From positions 57,916 to 121,915 of the forward strand of contig DASSEX010000017.1 of assembly GCA_035695045.1 (NCBI GenBank): 64,000 nt of DNA, read 5' to 3'. A program made the translations under genes and the position numbers. The DNA comes from DASSKP01 sp035695045. Its GTDB lineage: Bacteria > Actinomycetota > Actinomycetes > JAFAQI01. The notes beneath the pieces are model-generated. The model was given only the letters and a program-made list of their open reading frames with translations. It did not search any database and was not told the origin of the DNA. This document shows positions 8,128 through 16,599 of the stretch, one piece after another. How positions within the stretch are numbered: the stretch's first letter is position 1; every line of letters starts with the position of its first letter.

Positions 8128-10482
8128 GTGCCGACGTCCGGGTCGCCGACTGCGACCTACCGCTTGCAGCTGCGCCGGGAGTTCGGCTTCCGCGACGCGG
8201 CTGCCGTCGTCCCGTACCTCGCCGCTTTGGGGGTCTCGCACGTCTACTGCTCCCCCATCCTCGAGGCGACGCCGGGATCGGCCCACGGCTACGACGTCGT
8301 CGACCACTCCAGGCTGTCGCCGGAGCTCGGCGGTGACGAGGGGTGGGCGGAGCTGACGGCCGCCTGCCGGGCGCACGGTCTCGGGATCGTCGTCGACGTC
8401 GTGCCCAACCACATGGCGGTGCCGACGCCGGAGTCACTCAACGCGGCGTTGTGGGACGTCCTTCGCCACGGCCGGGATGCCGAGCACGCCGACTGGTTCG
8501 ACATCGACTGGGACAGCCAGGACGGACGGATCCTGCTGCCCGTCCTGGGCGACTCGTTCGACGCCTGCCTTCAGCGAGGGGAGCTGAAGGTCGACGCGGC
8601 CGTGCTCCGCTACTTCGACCACGAGTTCCCGCTGGCGCCGGGCACCGAGCATCTCGCCCACGACATCGCCGCGCTGCACGCGCAGCAGCAGTACCGACTC
8701 GCCCACTGGCGCATGGCCAACCAGCAGCTGAACTACCGCCGGTTCTTCGACGTCACGTCGCTCATCGGGGTCCGCGTCGAGCTGCCCGCTGTCTTCGCCG
8801 CCACCCATGCACGACTGCTCGAGCTCGTCAGCAACGGTGACATCGACGGCCTGCGGATCGACCACCCCGACGGACTCGCGGACCCGGCGGGCTACCTCGA
8901 CCGGCTAGCCGCAGCGAGCGGCGGGGTCTGGACCCTCGTCGAGAAGATCCTCGAGCACGGCGAGCTGCTGCCGTCGTCGTGGGCTTGTGACGGCACGACC
9001 GGGTACGACGCCCTGACCGCAGTCACCTCGGTGCTGACCGACCCCGCCGGCGAGAAACCGCTCACCGAGGCCTACGTGGTGCTCACCGGTGAGCAGGGTG
9101 ACTTCGCGACCGTCGTCACGGCGGCCAAGCGGCAGGTCGTCGACCAGCTGTTCCCCGCGGAGATCCACCGGCTGGTCCGCGACCTTCGACGGCCGGATCT
9201 CACCGATCACGTCCCCACGACGTCCTCCGATGCCGACCTCTACGCCGCGATCGCCGAGCTGCTCGTCTGCTTCGACGTCTACCGCGCGTATCCCGGTGAT
9301 CGCGCCTCGGTCGAGCGGCTCGACGCCGCTCTCTCCAGGGCCCGCGCCGGCAGGGCCGACCTGGGGCGCACGTTCGACGTCCTCGAGCCTCTGCTTCGCC
9401 GACAGGTCGCGGCCGCGGAGCCCTTTGCCGTTCGGTTCGAGCAGACGACCGGGCCGGTCATGGCGAAGGGCGTGGAGGACACCGCCTTCTACCGCCATCT
9501 GCGGCTCACAGCGCTGAACGAGGTCGGTGGCGACCCCGGCACCTTCGGAACGAGCGTCGGTGACTGGCACGCCCATTGCCGGCGACTGACGCAGGACTGG
9601 CCACGGTCGATGACAACCCTGTCCACGCACGACACCAAGCGCTCCGAGGACGTTCGCGCTCGCCTGCTCGTGCTCGCCGAGATCCCGGACGAGTGGTCCT
9701 CCGCCGTCGCGCGATGGCGCTCGACGGTCCGCGCCACCGCTCCCGATGCCAACACCGAGTACCTCTTCTGGCAGAGCCTGGTGGGCGCTCACCCGATCAG
9801 CGCCGATCGGATGAAGGCGTATCTCGCCAAAGCGACCCGCGAAGCCAAGCGGCACACCTCGTGGACAGATCCCGACGAGACGTACGACGCAACAGTGGCG
9901 ACGTACGTCGACACCGTCCTCAGCGACGAAGCGCTGATGGCCGATGTCGACGCCTGGGTGCGGACGCACCTGCTCGACCCGGGCTCGAGCAACAGCCTGG
10001 CGCAGAAGCTCCTGCAGCTGACGATGCCCGGCGTTCCTGACATCTACCAGGGTCAGGAGCTGCCGGACTTCTCACTCGTCGACCCGGACAACCGCCGTCC
10101 GGTCGACTACGACAAGAGGCGGGCAGCTCTCGCCGGGCTCGACGCCGGCGACCCGACGGCCGCTGACAAGCTGCGAGTCGTCGCCACGACGCTGCGCGTG
10201 CGCCGAGAGCGACCGACAACCTTCACCGGTGGCTACACCCCGATCGGTGCCACAGGTCCGACCGCAGACCACGTGATCGCCTCGATGCGCGGAGACGACG
10301 TGATCGCGGTCGTCACGCGGTTGCCGGTCGGCCTTCGGCGTCGTGGGGGTTGGCAGGACACGACAATCCAGCTGCCGGACGGTCGGTGGCATGACGTGCT
10401 GACCGGCCGCCCGGCGAACAGCGACGTCGCGGCGATCCTGTCGGACCTGCCGGTCGCGTTGCTCGTCCGGGGCGATGGGTAA
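8128..10482 (+). CDS. treY: maltooligosyl trehalose synthase TreY
   Basis: 784 residues, starting at GTG 8128 two bases after the glgX stop, so translationally coupled. TreY isomerises the reducing-end alpha-1,4 bond of maltooligosaccharides to alpha-1,1, giving maltooligosyl trehalose. Signatures are TYRLQLRREFGFRDAAAVVPYL at the start, SPILEATPGSAHGYDVVDH, VVDVVPNHMA, GLRIDHPDGLADP with the catalytic Asp, LVEKIL with the acid Glu, and THDTKRSEDVRARL. The C-terminal VPDIYQGQEL segment is also typical. It acts between GlgX, which makes the linear substrate, and TreZ, which releases trehalose. All catalytic motifs look intact. Confidence 0.97.
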   Translation: MPTSGSPTATYRLQLRREFGFRDAAAVVPYLAALGVSHVYCSPILEATPGSAHGYDVVDHSRLSPELGGDEGWAELTAACRAHGLGIVVDVVPNHMAVPTPESLNAALWDVLRHGRDAEHADWFDIDWDSQDGRILLPVLGDSFDACLQRGELKVDAAVLRYFDHEFPLAPGTEHLAHDIAALHAQQQYRLAHWRMANQQLNYRRFFDVTSLIGVRVELPAVFAATHARLLELVSNGDIDGLRIDHPDGLADPAGYLDRLAAASGGVWTLVEKILEHGELLPSSWACDGTTGYDALTAVTSVLTDPAGEKPLTEAYVVLTGEQGDFATVVTAAKRQVVDQLFPAEIHRLVRDLRRPDLTDHVPTTSSDADLYAAIAELLVCFDVYRAYPGDRASVERLDAALSRARAGRADLGRTFDVLEPLLRRQVAAAEPFAVRFEQTTGPVMAKGVEDTAFYRHLRLTALNEVGGDPGTFGTSVGDWHAHCRRLTQDWPRSMTTLSTHDTKRSEDVRARLLVLAEIPDEWSSAVARWRSTVRATAPDANTEYLFWQSLVGAHPISADRMKAYLAKATREAKRHTSWTDPDETYDATVATYVDTVLSDEALMADVDAWVRTHLLDPGSSNSLAQKLLQLTMPGVPDIYQGQELPDFSLVDPDNRRPVDYDKRRAALAGLDAGDPTAADKLRVVATTLRVRRERPTTFTGGYTPIGATGPTADHVIASMRGDDVIAVVTRLPVGLRRRGGWQDTTIQLPDGRWHDVLTGRPANSDVAAILSDLPVALLVRGDG

Positions 10483-10491
10483 GGGGCCGAG

Positions 10492-12261
10492 GTGACCACG
10501 CCCTTCAGCGCCGACCCGCCCACTCCGTGGCTGTGGGCACCCGACGCCGACCGCGTGCAGATCGAGACGGGCGACGGGGTGCACGACCTCGTCCGTCAGA
10601 CGGCCGACGGCTGGTGGCGCGCCGACATCAGTGGGCTCGCGCACGGAGTCGACTACTCCTACCGCGTCGACGGCGGGCCACCGCGTCCCGACCCGAGATC
10701 CCGTTGGCAGCCGACCGGCGTCCACGGCCCGTCCCGCCTCTATGACCACTCACGGTTCGAGTGGTCCGACCACGACTGGCACGGGCTCAGGCTCCCCGGA
10801 GGCCTGCTCTACGAGCTGCACATCGGCACGTTCACCACCGAAGGCACGTTCGACGCCGCGATCGAGCGGCTCGACCACCTCGTCGATCTGGGCGTCGACG
10901 TGGTCGAGATCCTGCCGGTCGCGTCGTTCGACGGTCCGCACGGTTGGGGCTACGACGGCGTCGGCCTGTACGCCGTCCACGAGCCGTACGGCGGCCCGGA
11001 CGGCCTCAAGCGTCTCGTCGACGCGTGTCATGCCCGCGGGCTCGGCGTGATCCTCGACGTCGTCTACAACCATCTCGGGCCGAGCGGCAACTATCTCGGC
11101 GACTTCGGTCCGTACTTCACCGACTCGCACAGCACGCCCTGGGGTTCGGCGGTCAACCTCGACGGACCCGGTTCGGACGAGGTGCGCAGGTGGATCATCG
11201 ACAACGCCCGCATGTGGCTGCGCGACTTCCACATCGACGGCCTTCGACTGGACGCCGTACATGCTCTCGTCGACACCCGGGCGACGCACATCCTCGAGGA
11301 GCTCGCGGTTGCCGTCGAGGTGCTCGCGGCGCACCTGCGGCGGCCGTTGTTCCTCATCGCCGAGTCCGACCTCAACGACCCGCGGCTCATCCGCCCGCGA
11401 GAAGCCGGCGGCTACGCCCTCGACGCGCAGTGGGGCGACGACGTGCATCACGCGCTGCACGCTGCGCTGACCGGTGAACGCCAGGGCTACTACGTCGACT
11501 TCGGCTCACTGGAGACGATGGCCGAGGCGTTGACCCGCGGCTACGTGCACGCGGGCACGCCCTCGACGTTCCGCGGCCGCTTCCACGGCCGGCCGGTCGA
11601 CCCGACCGTCACGCCCGGCTGGCGCTTCGTCACTTACCTCTCCAACCACGACCAGGTCGGCAACCGCGCGGTCGGTGACCGGCCGTCGGCGACCTTGTCG
11701 ACGGGGCTGGTGAAGGTCGGGGCGGCCCTCCTCCTCGCGTCGCCGTACACGCCGATGCTGTTCATGGGTGAGGAGTGGGGCGCCTCGACGCCCTGGATGT
11801 TCTTCACGTCGTTCCCGGACAAGGCGCTCGGCGAGGCCGTGCGCAACGGCCGCCGCAGCGAGTTCGCGGAGCACGGCTGGTCGGTCGAGGACGTTCCCGA
11901 TCCGCAGGACCCCGCGACCTTCGAGCAGTCGCGGCTCGACTGGACCGAGCTGTCCGACGAGCCGCACGCGGAGCTGCTCGACTGGCACCGCAAGCTGATC
12001 GCGCTGCGCAGGTCCCGGCCGGAGCTGACCGACGGGCGGCTGGACCGCGTCCGCTGCCGGTACGACGCCGAAGCCCGGTGGTTCGTGCTCTACCGGGACG
12101 GCATCGCGGTCGTCTGCAACCTCGCCGGCAGGCGTCAGACGGTGCCCGTGGAAGGCGCCCCGGACGGCGTACTCCTGTCCTCGGCTCCCGGATTCGTGTT
12201 CCGCCCCGGCGCTGTCGAGGTCGATCCGGAGTCGGCCGTAATCGTGACATTCGTGGACTAA
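10492..12261 (+). CDS. treZ: malto-oligosyltrehalose trehalohydrolase TreZ
   Basis: 589 residues, GTG start at 10492 with AAGGGG upstream, nine bases after treY. TreZ hydrolyses the alpha-1,4 bond next to the trehalose unit and frees trehalose, completing the TreY/TreZ route. The N-terminal beta domain (PTPWLWAPDADRVQIE) is followed by the GH13 barrel with GVILDVVYNHLGPSGNY, IDGLRLDAVHALVD (nucleophile Asp), FLIAESDLNDPR (acid Glu) and YLSNHDQVGNRAVGDR (stabiliser Asp). Trehalose protects against osmotic and desiccation stress and feeds cell-wall glycolipids in mycolate-bearing relatives. It is the last gene of the operon; a new promoter for the riboswitch starts 16 bases after the stop. Confidence 0.97.
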   Translation: MTTPFSADPPTPWLWAPDADRVQIETGDGVHDLVRQTADGWWRADISGLAHGVDYSYRVDGGPPRPDPRSRWQPTGVHGPSRLYDHSRFEWSDHDWHGLRLPGGLLYELHIGTFTTEGTFDAAIERLDHLVDLGVDVVEILPVASFDGPHGWGYDGVGLYAVHEPYGGPDGLKRLVDACHARGLGVILDVVYNHLGPSGNYLGDFGPYFTDSHSTPWGSAVNLDGPGSDEVRRWIIDNARMWLRDFHIDGLRLDAVHALVDTRATHILEELAVAVEVLAAHLRRPLFLIAESDLNDPRLIRPREAGGYALDAQWGDDVHHALHAALTGERQGYYVDFGSLETMAEALTRGYVHAGTPSTFRGRFHGRPVDPTVTPGWRFVTYLSNHDQVGNRAVGDRPSATLSTGLVKVGAALLLASPYTPMLFMGEEWGASTPWMFFTSFPDKALGEAVRNGRRSEFAEHGWSVEDVPDPQDPATFEQSRLDWTELSDEPHAELLDWHRKLIALRRSRPELTDGRLDRVRCRYDAEARWFVLYRDGIAVVCNLAGRRQTVPVEGAPDGVLLSSAPGFVFRPGAVEVDPESAVIVTFVD

Positions 12262-12277
12262 CGGACACACACCCCCG

Positions 12278-12306
12278 TTGAGTCCCGGCCGAACGGCCGG
12301 TACCCT
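12278..12306 (+). promoter_or_regulatory. sigma70-type promoter of the rpf riboswitch transcript
   Basis: TTGAGT (12278-12283) and TACCCT (12301-12306) are separated by exactly 17 bases, matching housekeeping actinobacterial promoters (TTGACN-17-TANNNT). The predicted start near 12313 would place the whole riboswitch fold in the leader. The spacer is itself a palindrome (CCGGCCGAACGGCCGG), which could be an operator, but nothing else supports that. Confidence 0.6.
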
Positions 12307-12329
12307 CCTCATGTCCGGCCACCGGGGCC

Positions 12330-12507
12330 GGGCGGTGCCGCGGAGCGCCGAGTCCTGTCACCGCGCGCATCAGGGAAAGACCGCGACAGGAGCGGGGGAC
12401 CCATCGGGAGCACGCACCATCGCTCCCTGGGGTGAAGCCGACGATTCCCCCAACGTCGGCCGGGCCATCCCTTCGGCCCGAACCCGTCAGCTGACTTCGT
12501 AGGCGCA
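12330..12507 (+). promoter_or_regulatory. ydaO/yuaA-type cyclic di-AMP riboswitch
   Basis: The 5' leader of the rpf-like gene carries the conserved ydaO blocks in order: CGCCGAGTCCTGTC (12346-12359), ACAGGAGCGGGGGACCCA (12386-12403), CTGGGGTGAAGCCG (12427-12440), CGGCCCGAACCCGTCAGCTG (12475-12494) and CTTCGTAGGCG (12496-12506). c-di-AMP riboswitches of this class are known upstream of rpf genes in Streptomyces and normally act as OFF switches when c-di-AMP is high. I see no obvious terminator hairpin with a T-run before the gene, so the output mechanism is unresolved. Confidence 0.93.
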
Positions 12508-12522
12508 GCGAAGGGACCCGAC

Positions 12523-13173
12523 ATGCGCTCTGAGCGCTACCGCGGGCGTCACCGCGCCCCCACCCAGACCGGTCAGATCGTCGCCCGTTCCACGGCCGCG
12601 GGCACCGCGTTCGCGCTCCCGCTCGTCGGGTTCACGACGGCTGCCAACGCCGCCACGGATGAGCAGTGGGACCACGTCGCCCAGTGCGAGTCCGGCGGCA
12701 ACTGGCACATCAACACCGGCAACGGCTACTACGGCGGCCTGCAGTTCAGCTCCTCGACCTGGCTCGGCTACGGCGGCGGCAACTACGCCTCGCGCGCCGA
12801 CCTGGCCAGCAAGTCCGAGCAGATCGCCATCGCCAACAAGGTCCTCGCCTCGCAGGGCTGGGGCGCATGGCCGGTCTGCAGCCGGTACGCCGGCCCCGCC
12901 ACGACGCAGTCCGAGTCGTGGACGCCGAAGAAGACCTCGACCGGCGGCACGACGTCGGGCGCGACGGCCAGCCGGACCAGCACTCACCGGTCCTACGCCA
13001 AGCGCGCCACCCGGGCGATTCACGTCGTCCGCGCCGGCGACACGCTGTCCGGCATCGCGCAGAAGTACAACGTGCGCGGCGGATGGCGGGCGCTCTACCG
13101 CGCCAACCGGACGCTGATCGGCAGCAACCCCGACCTGATCCTCGTCGGGCAGCACCTGCACATCCCGGCGTAG
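12523..13173 (+). CDS. resuscitation-promoting factor-like transglycosylase with LysM domain
   Basis: 216 residues. After a Sec signal (cleavage near AANA, residue 43) comes the Rpf domain (residues ~44-120) with the catalytic Glu at residue 56 in AQCESGGNW, then GYYGGLQFSSSTW and a WPVCSRY end whose Cys pairs with the one near the active site. A Ser/Thr-rich linker leads to a C-terminal LysM peptidoglycan-binding domain (residues ~167-215, HVVRAGDTLSGIAQKYNV). Rpfs cleave peptidoglycan and promote exit from dormancy or spore germination. The arrangement is like Streptomyces RpfA. It is preceded by a c-di-AMP riboswitch and followed by a strong terminator, so it is a single-gene unit. Confidence 0.94.
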   Translation: MRSERYRGRHRAPTQTGQIVARSTAAGTAFALPLVGFTTAANAATDEQWDHVAQCESGGNWHINTGNGYYGGLQFSSSTWLGYGGGNYASRADLASKSEQIAIANKVLASQGWGAWPVCSRYAGPATTQSESWTPKKTSTGGTTSGATASRTSTHRSYAKRATRAIHVVRAGDTLSGIAQKYNVRGGWRALYRANRTLIGSNPDLILVGQHLHIPA

Positions 13174-13192
13174 CGCCGGCCTTTCGCAACCA

Positions 13193-13229
13193 GCCGCGGA
13201 GTGCCCCTCTTGGGCGCTCCGCGGCTTTT
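13193..13229 (+). terminator. intrinsic terminator of the rpf-like gene
   Basis: A 14-bp stem, GCCGCGGAGTGCCC (13193-13206) pairing with 13212-13225 with a single G-T wobble, has a 5-base loop and is followed by TTTT. It lies 20 bases after the rpf stop. Confidence 0.9.
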
Positions 13230-13347
13230 GCATGCGCGCGAATGTCCGTTTCATCCCCCAATTGGTGACATCTTCTGCTCGTTCGGGTGATGGACCGGAC
13301 GCTCGCCGGGCGACATGATTCGCGCAACATTCTCCCCCGGAGGTTCC

Positions 13348-14541
13348 GTGAAGCGTCTCCTTGTCGTCGCCGCAGCAACCGCGCTCGCCTCGAGCAGCGG
13401 AATGGCGGCCTCCGCGCTCGCCGCGCCGTCGCAGTCCGGCATCACCCACCGCAACGTCGCCGTCTGTGGCGCTCCCGCGGCCGGCTACGCCGCGTGCAAC
13501 TCGCTCCGCCACGAGACCCTGCGCGACGGCAAGCCCGTCCAGCCGGCGGCCTCGACCTGGACACAGGGCTACGGCGCCGCCGACCTCCAGTCGGCTTACG
13601 CGATTCCCGCCCAAGGTGCCCCGACCTCCTCGTCGCCGATCGTGGCGATCGTCGACGCCTACGACGACCCGACCGCTGCGTCTGACCTCAACACCTACCG
13701 GTCGACCATGAAGCTGCCCGCCTGTGGCTCGGGTTGCTTCACCAAGGTCAACCAGACGGGCGGTTCGACACCGCCACGCGCGAACGGTGGATGGGCGCAG
13801 GAGATCTCCCTCGACCTCGACATGGTTTCTGTGGCTTGCCCGAGCTGCCGGATCCTGCTCGTCGAGGCAAGCTCATCGTCGTTCTCGAACCTGGCCACGG
13901 CAGTTCAGTACGCCGCCAGCGTTCCGGGCGTGAAGGCGATCAGCAACAGCTACGGCGGCAGCGACTCGTCGAACATCGCCGCTTACGAGAACGCAGCCGC
14001 AGCGGGCATCGCCGTCACGGCATCGACCGGTGACAACGGCTACCAGGTGCAGTCACCAGCGTCGTTCACCCACGTCGTGGCTGTCGGCGGCACGTCGCTG
14101 AGCCGCGCGAGCGGCGGCCGCGGGTGGAGCGAAGCCGCCTGGAGCGGTGCCGGTAGTGGTTGCTCCACCATCAATGCCACCCCGGGCTGGCAGACGAACA
14201 CGTCATGCGGCAAGAAGGCGAACGCCGACGTCTCGTCGGATGCCGACCCGAACACCGGCGTCGCGGTCTACGACTCGACGAAGTACCAGGGCTACGTCGG
14301 TTGGTTGGTCTTCGGCGGAACGAGCGCGTCGTCGCCGCTGGTCGGCAGCCTGTACGCGCTCGCGAACAACCTGAGCGCCGGCAGCTACGCGGGACAGTAC
14401 ACGTGGAGTCACACATCGGCGCTCAACGACGTGACGTCGGGGAGCAACGGCACCTGCTCCACCGCGGTGTGGTGCACATCCGGCACCGGCTGGGACGGCC
14501 CGACGGGTCTGGGCACGCCGAACGGCACCGGCGCATTCTGA
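13348..14541 (+). CDS. secreted sedolisin-like (S53) serine-carboxyl peptidase, copy 1
   Basis: 397 residues. GTG 13348 is chosen because GGAGG (13339-13343) precedes it and it opens a signal peptide (VKRLLVVAAATALASS). The protein carries sedolisin-type motifs: an E-x3-D pair in WAQEISLDLD (general base and its partner), the oxyanion Asp in TASTGDNGY, and the nucleophile Ser in FGGTSASSP. VAIVDAYDDPTAASDLNTYR is the usual start of the domain. The long pro-domain of classic kumamolisins is absent; only ~75 residues separate the signal from the catalytic fold. A second, similar copy lies at 15401. Substrate unknown. Confidence 0.85.
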   Translation: MKRLLVVAAATALASSSGMAASALAAPSQSGITHRNVAVCGAPAAGYAACNSLRHETLRDGKPVQPAASTWTQGYGAADLQSAYAIPAQGAPTSSSPIVAIVDAYDDPTAASDLNTYRSTMKLPACGSGCFTKVNQTGGSTPPRANGGWAQEISLDLDMVSVACPSCRILLVEASSSSFSNLATAVQYAASVPGVKAISNSYGGSDSSNIAAYENAAAAGIAVTASTGDNGYQVQSPASFTHVVAVGGTSLSRASGGRGWSEAAWSGAGSGCSTINATPGWQTNTSCGKKANADVSSDADPNTGVAVYDSTKYQGYVGWLVFGGTSASSPLVGSLYALANNLSAGSYAGQYTWSHTSALNDVTSGSNGTCSTAVWCTSGTGWDGPTGLGTPNGTGAF

Positions 14542-14555
14542 TCTGACCGCTCGAC

Positions 14556-14594
14556 ACGAGGGCGTCCGGCTTCGGCCGGGCGCCCTCGTCGTTT
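14556..14594 (+). terminator. intrinsic terminator after S53 copy 1
   Basis: ACGAGGGCGTCCGG (14556-14569) pairs with 14576-14589 with one wobble, around a 6-base loop. It is followed by a short T-containing tail (CGTTTCT). It separates the protease from the next gene. Confidence 0.8.
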
Positions 14595-14612
14595 CTGCCA
14601 GACTCGTTGACC

Positions 14613-15311
14613 ATGCGCCGGCTGTTCCCCGACCCGAGCGACGAGGTAGACCTTCGCGCGGCGTACGCCGTCGGCGCCGAGCGTCATGTTCGTGCCAACT
14701 TCGTCTCCAGTGCCGACGGCTCGGTTTCTCTGGAGGGCAAGTCCGGGACGCTCGGCAACGCCGCTGACCGGGAGCTGTTCCAGCTGCTCCGTGCGATGTC
14801 GGACGTCGTACTGGTCGGTGCGGGGACGGCGCGGGTCGAGAACTACGGCGGCGCGCGTGAGGTCGACGGTCACACCCCGCCGATCGCGGTCGTCAGTCGA
14901 TCTCTGGACCTCGACCCGCGGGCTCGGTTGTTCACCGACGCCAAGGTCCCTCCGATCGTGCTCACCTGCGCGGCAGCCCCGGCGGACCGGCGGACCGCGC
15001 TCGCCGACATCGCCGACGTCGTGGTCGCGGGCGAGCAGGACGTCGACATGCGCGCCGCTTTGGATGCCCTCGCCGCGCGGGGTCTGCGTCACGTTGAGTG
15101 CGAGGGCGGTCCGCACCTGCTCGGTTGGCTGATCGCGGCGGGTGTGCTCGACGAGCTGTGTCTGACGCTCGCACCGGTGATCGCCGGTGGCTCCGCCGGT
15201 CGGATCGTCGACGGCTTGCAGAGCCAGGTCGCCGATCGGCTCCGGCTGCTGCACGTGCTCGAGGACGAGGGCTATCTGTTCCTGCGGTACTCCACATCCG
15301 CGGCAAGCTGA
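14613..15311 (+). CDS. pyrimidine reductase (RibD C-terminal) family protein
   Basis: 232 residues. ATG 14613 starts MRRLFPDPSDEVDLRAAYAV; an in-frame TTG six bases earlier is less likely. The fold is that of RibD C-terminal/dihydrofolate-reductase-like reductases: RANFVSSADGSVSLEGKSG, VLVGAGTARVENYG, LRHVECEGGPHLLGWLIAAGVLDEL and LAPVIAGG. These are NADPH-binding and substrate-pocket motifs of diaminopyrimidine reductases in riboflavin synthesis. It lacks the RibD deaminase domain and no rib genes are nearby, so it may be a stand-alone paralogue with another substrate. It sits between the two S53 protease copies. Confidence 0.85.
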   Translation: MRRLFPDPSDEVDLRAAYAVGAERHVRANFVSSADGSVSLEGKSGTLGNAADRELFQLLRAMSDVVLVGAGTARVENYGGAREVDGHTPPIAVVSRSLDLDPRARLFTDAKVPPIVLTCAAAPADRRTALADIADVVVAGEQDVDMRAALDALAARGLRHVECEGGPHLLGWLIAAGVLDELCLTLAPVIAGGSAGRIVDGLQSQVADRLRLLHVLEDEGYLFLRYSTSAAS

Positions 15312-15400
15312 GCGATCACCCACAGCTCCACCGGCGGCGGCCTGCAGCTGCTGCGACTGCCCTGATCCTGGCCTCTCCCCCAACGCCCTCGGAGGCCTCG

Positions 15401-16576
15401 ATGTCGCTGCGCCGACTCGTTCCCTTGTTCCTCCTGCCTGCCACCCTGCTGGCGATCCCGTCGCCGCCGGCGGGAGCCGCGACCTCGACGCAGGTCGCGG
15501 TGTGCAAGCGCGCGCCACACGGTCGCGTCGGCTGTTTCGCGATCCGGCTCGACCGCTACACCAGCACCGGCCGGGTCCGCCACGCCACCACGCCGGTCGG
15601 TCTCACGCCGACCGACCTGACGTCCGCATACTCACTGCCCGCGTCGCCCGCGGGCGCGGGCATGACGGTTGCGATCGTCGACGCGTACGACGACCCGCAG
15701 GCCGAGCACGACCTGGCGACCTACCGCTCCCAGTTCGGTCTGCCCGCGTGCACGACGGCCAATGGCTGCTTCCGCAAGGTGAGCCAGTCCGGCGGCCGGA
15801 GCTACCCGGCGCCGGACCCCGGGTGGTCGCAGGAGATGTCGCTCGACCTCGACATGGTGTCCGCGGTCTGTCCGGCCTGCCACATCCTCCTGGTCGAGGC
15901 GACGAGCAGCTCGCAGGCCAACCTCGGTGCGGCCGTGAACACCGCGGTGCGGCTGGGCGCCGATGCGGTCAGCAACAGCTACGGCGGTCCGGACGCCTCG
16001 GACGGCACCTACGGTCGCTACTACCACCATGCGGGCGTCGCGATCACCGCCTCGAGCGGTGACAGTGGCTATGGCGTGTCGTATCCCGCGAGCTCGAAGT
16101 GGGTCACCGCTGTGGGCGGCACCTCCCTGCACCGGTCGAGCCGCGCGCGTCGTGGCTGGAGCGAAAGCGTGTGGTCCGGATCCGGCAGTGGCTGCTCGAC
16201 GCTCAACAGCACCACGTGGCAGCCGGCCTCCACCACCGGCTGCGACGGCCGGGCCATGGCCGACATCGCCGCGGTGGCCGACCCCGCCACGGGCGTCGCC
16301 GTCTACGACTCCTACGTCTTCGAGAACACCAGCGGATGGCTGACCTTCGGCGGGACCAGCGCAGCCTCCCCGATCATCGCGGCCGTCTTCGCGCTCGCCG
16401 GGAACTCCGCCGACGTGACCGACGGTTCGTTCGTCTGGCGACACCACCGAGGCAGCGTCAACGACATCACCTACGGCTCAAACGGCAGCTGCCCCACCGC
16501 ACGTTGGTGCAACGCTCACTACGGCTGGGACGGGCCGACGGGCTGGGGCACGCCGAAGGGGGTCGGCGCCTTCTGA
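15401..16576 (+). CDS. secreted sedolisin-like (S53) serine-carboxyl peptidase, copy 2
   Basis: 391 residues. ATG 15401 is preceded by GGAGG and opens a signal peptide (MSLRRLVPLFLLPATLLAIP). It shares the copy 1 layout and much of its sequence: VAIVDAYDDPQAEHDLATYR, WSQEMSLDLDMVSAVCP with the E-x3-D pair, TASSGDSGYG with the oxyanion Asp, FGGTSAASP with Ser, and a closing GWDGPTGWGTPKG. The paired similarity suggests a local duplication separated by the reductase gene. The short N-terminal region again lacks a full pro-kumamolisin pro-domain. It probably digests extracellular protein. Confidence 0.85.
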   Translation: MSLRRLVPLFLLPATLLAIPSPPAGAATSTQVAVCKRAPHGRVGCFAIRLDRYTSTGRVRHATTPVGLTPTDLTSAYSLPASPAGAGMTVAIVDAYDDPQAEHDLATYRSQFGLPACTTANGCFRKVSQSGGRSYPAPDPGWSQEMSLDLDMVSAVCPACHILLVEATSSSQANLGAAVNTAVRLGADAVSNSYGGPDASDGTYGRYYHHAGVAITASSGDSGYGVSYPASSKWVTAVGGTSLHRSSRARRGWSESVWSGSGSGCSTLNSTTWQPASTTGCDGRAMADIAAVADPATGVAVYDSYVFENTSGWLTFGGTSAASPIIAAVFALAGNSADVTDGSFVWRHHRGSVNDITYGSNGSCPTARWCNAHYGWDGPTGWGTPKGVGAF

Positions 16577-16599
16577 CAGCAGTTGGCAGACTGCGGGGC

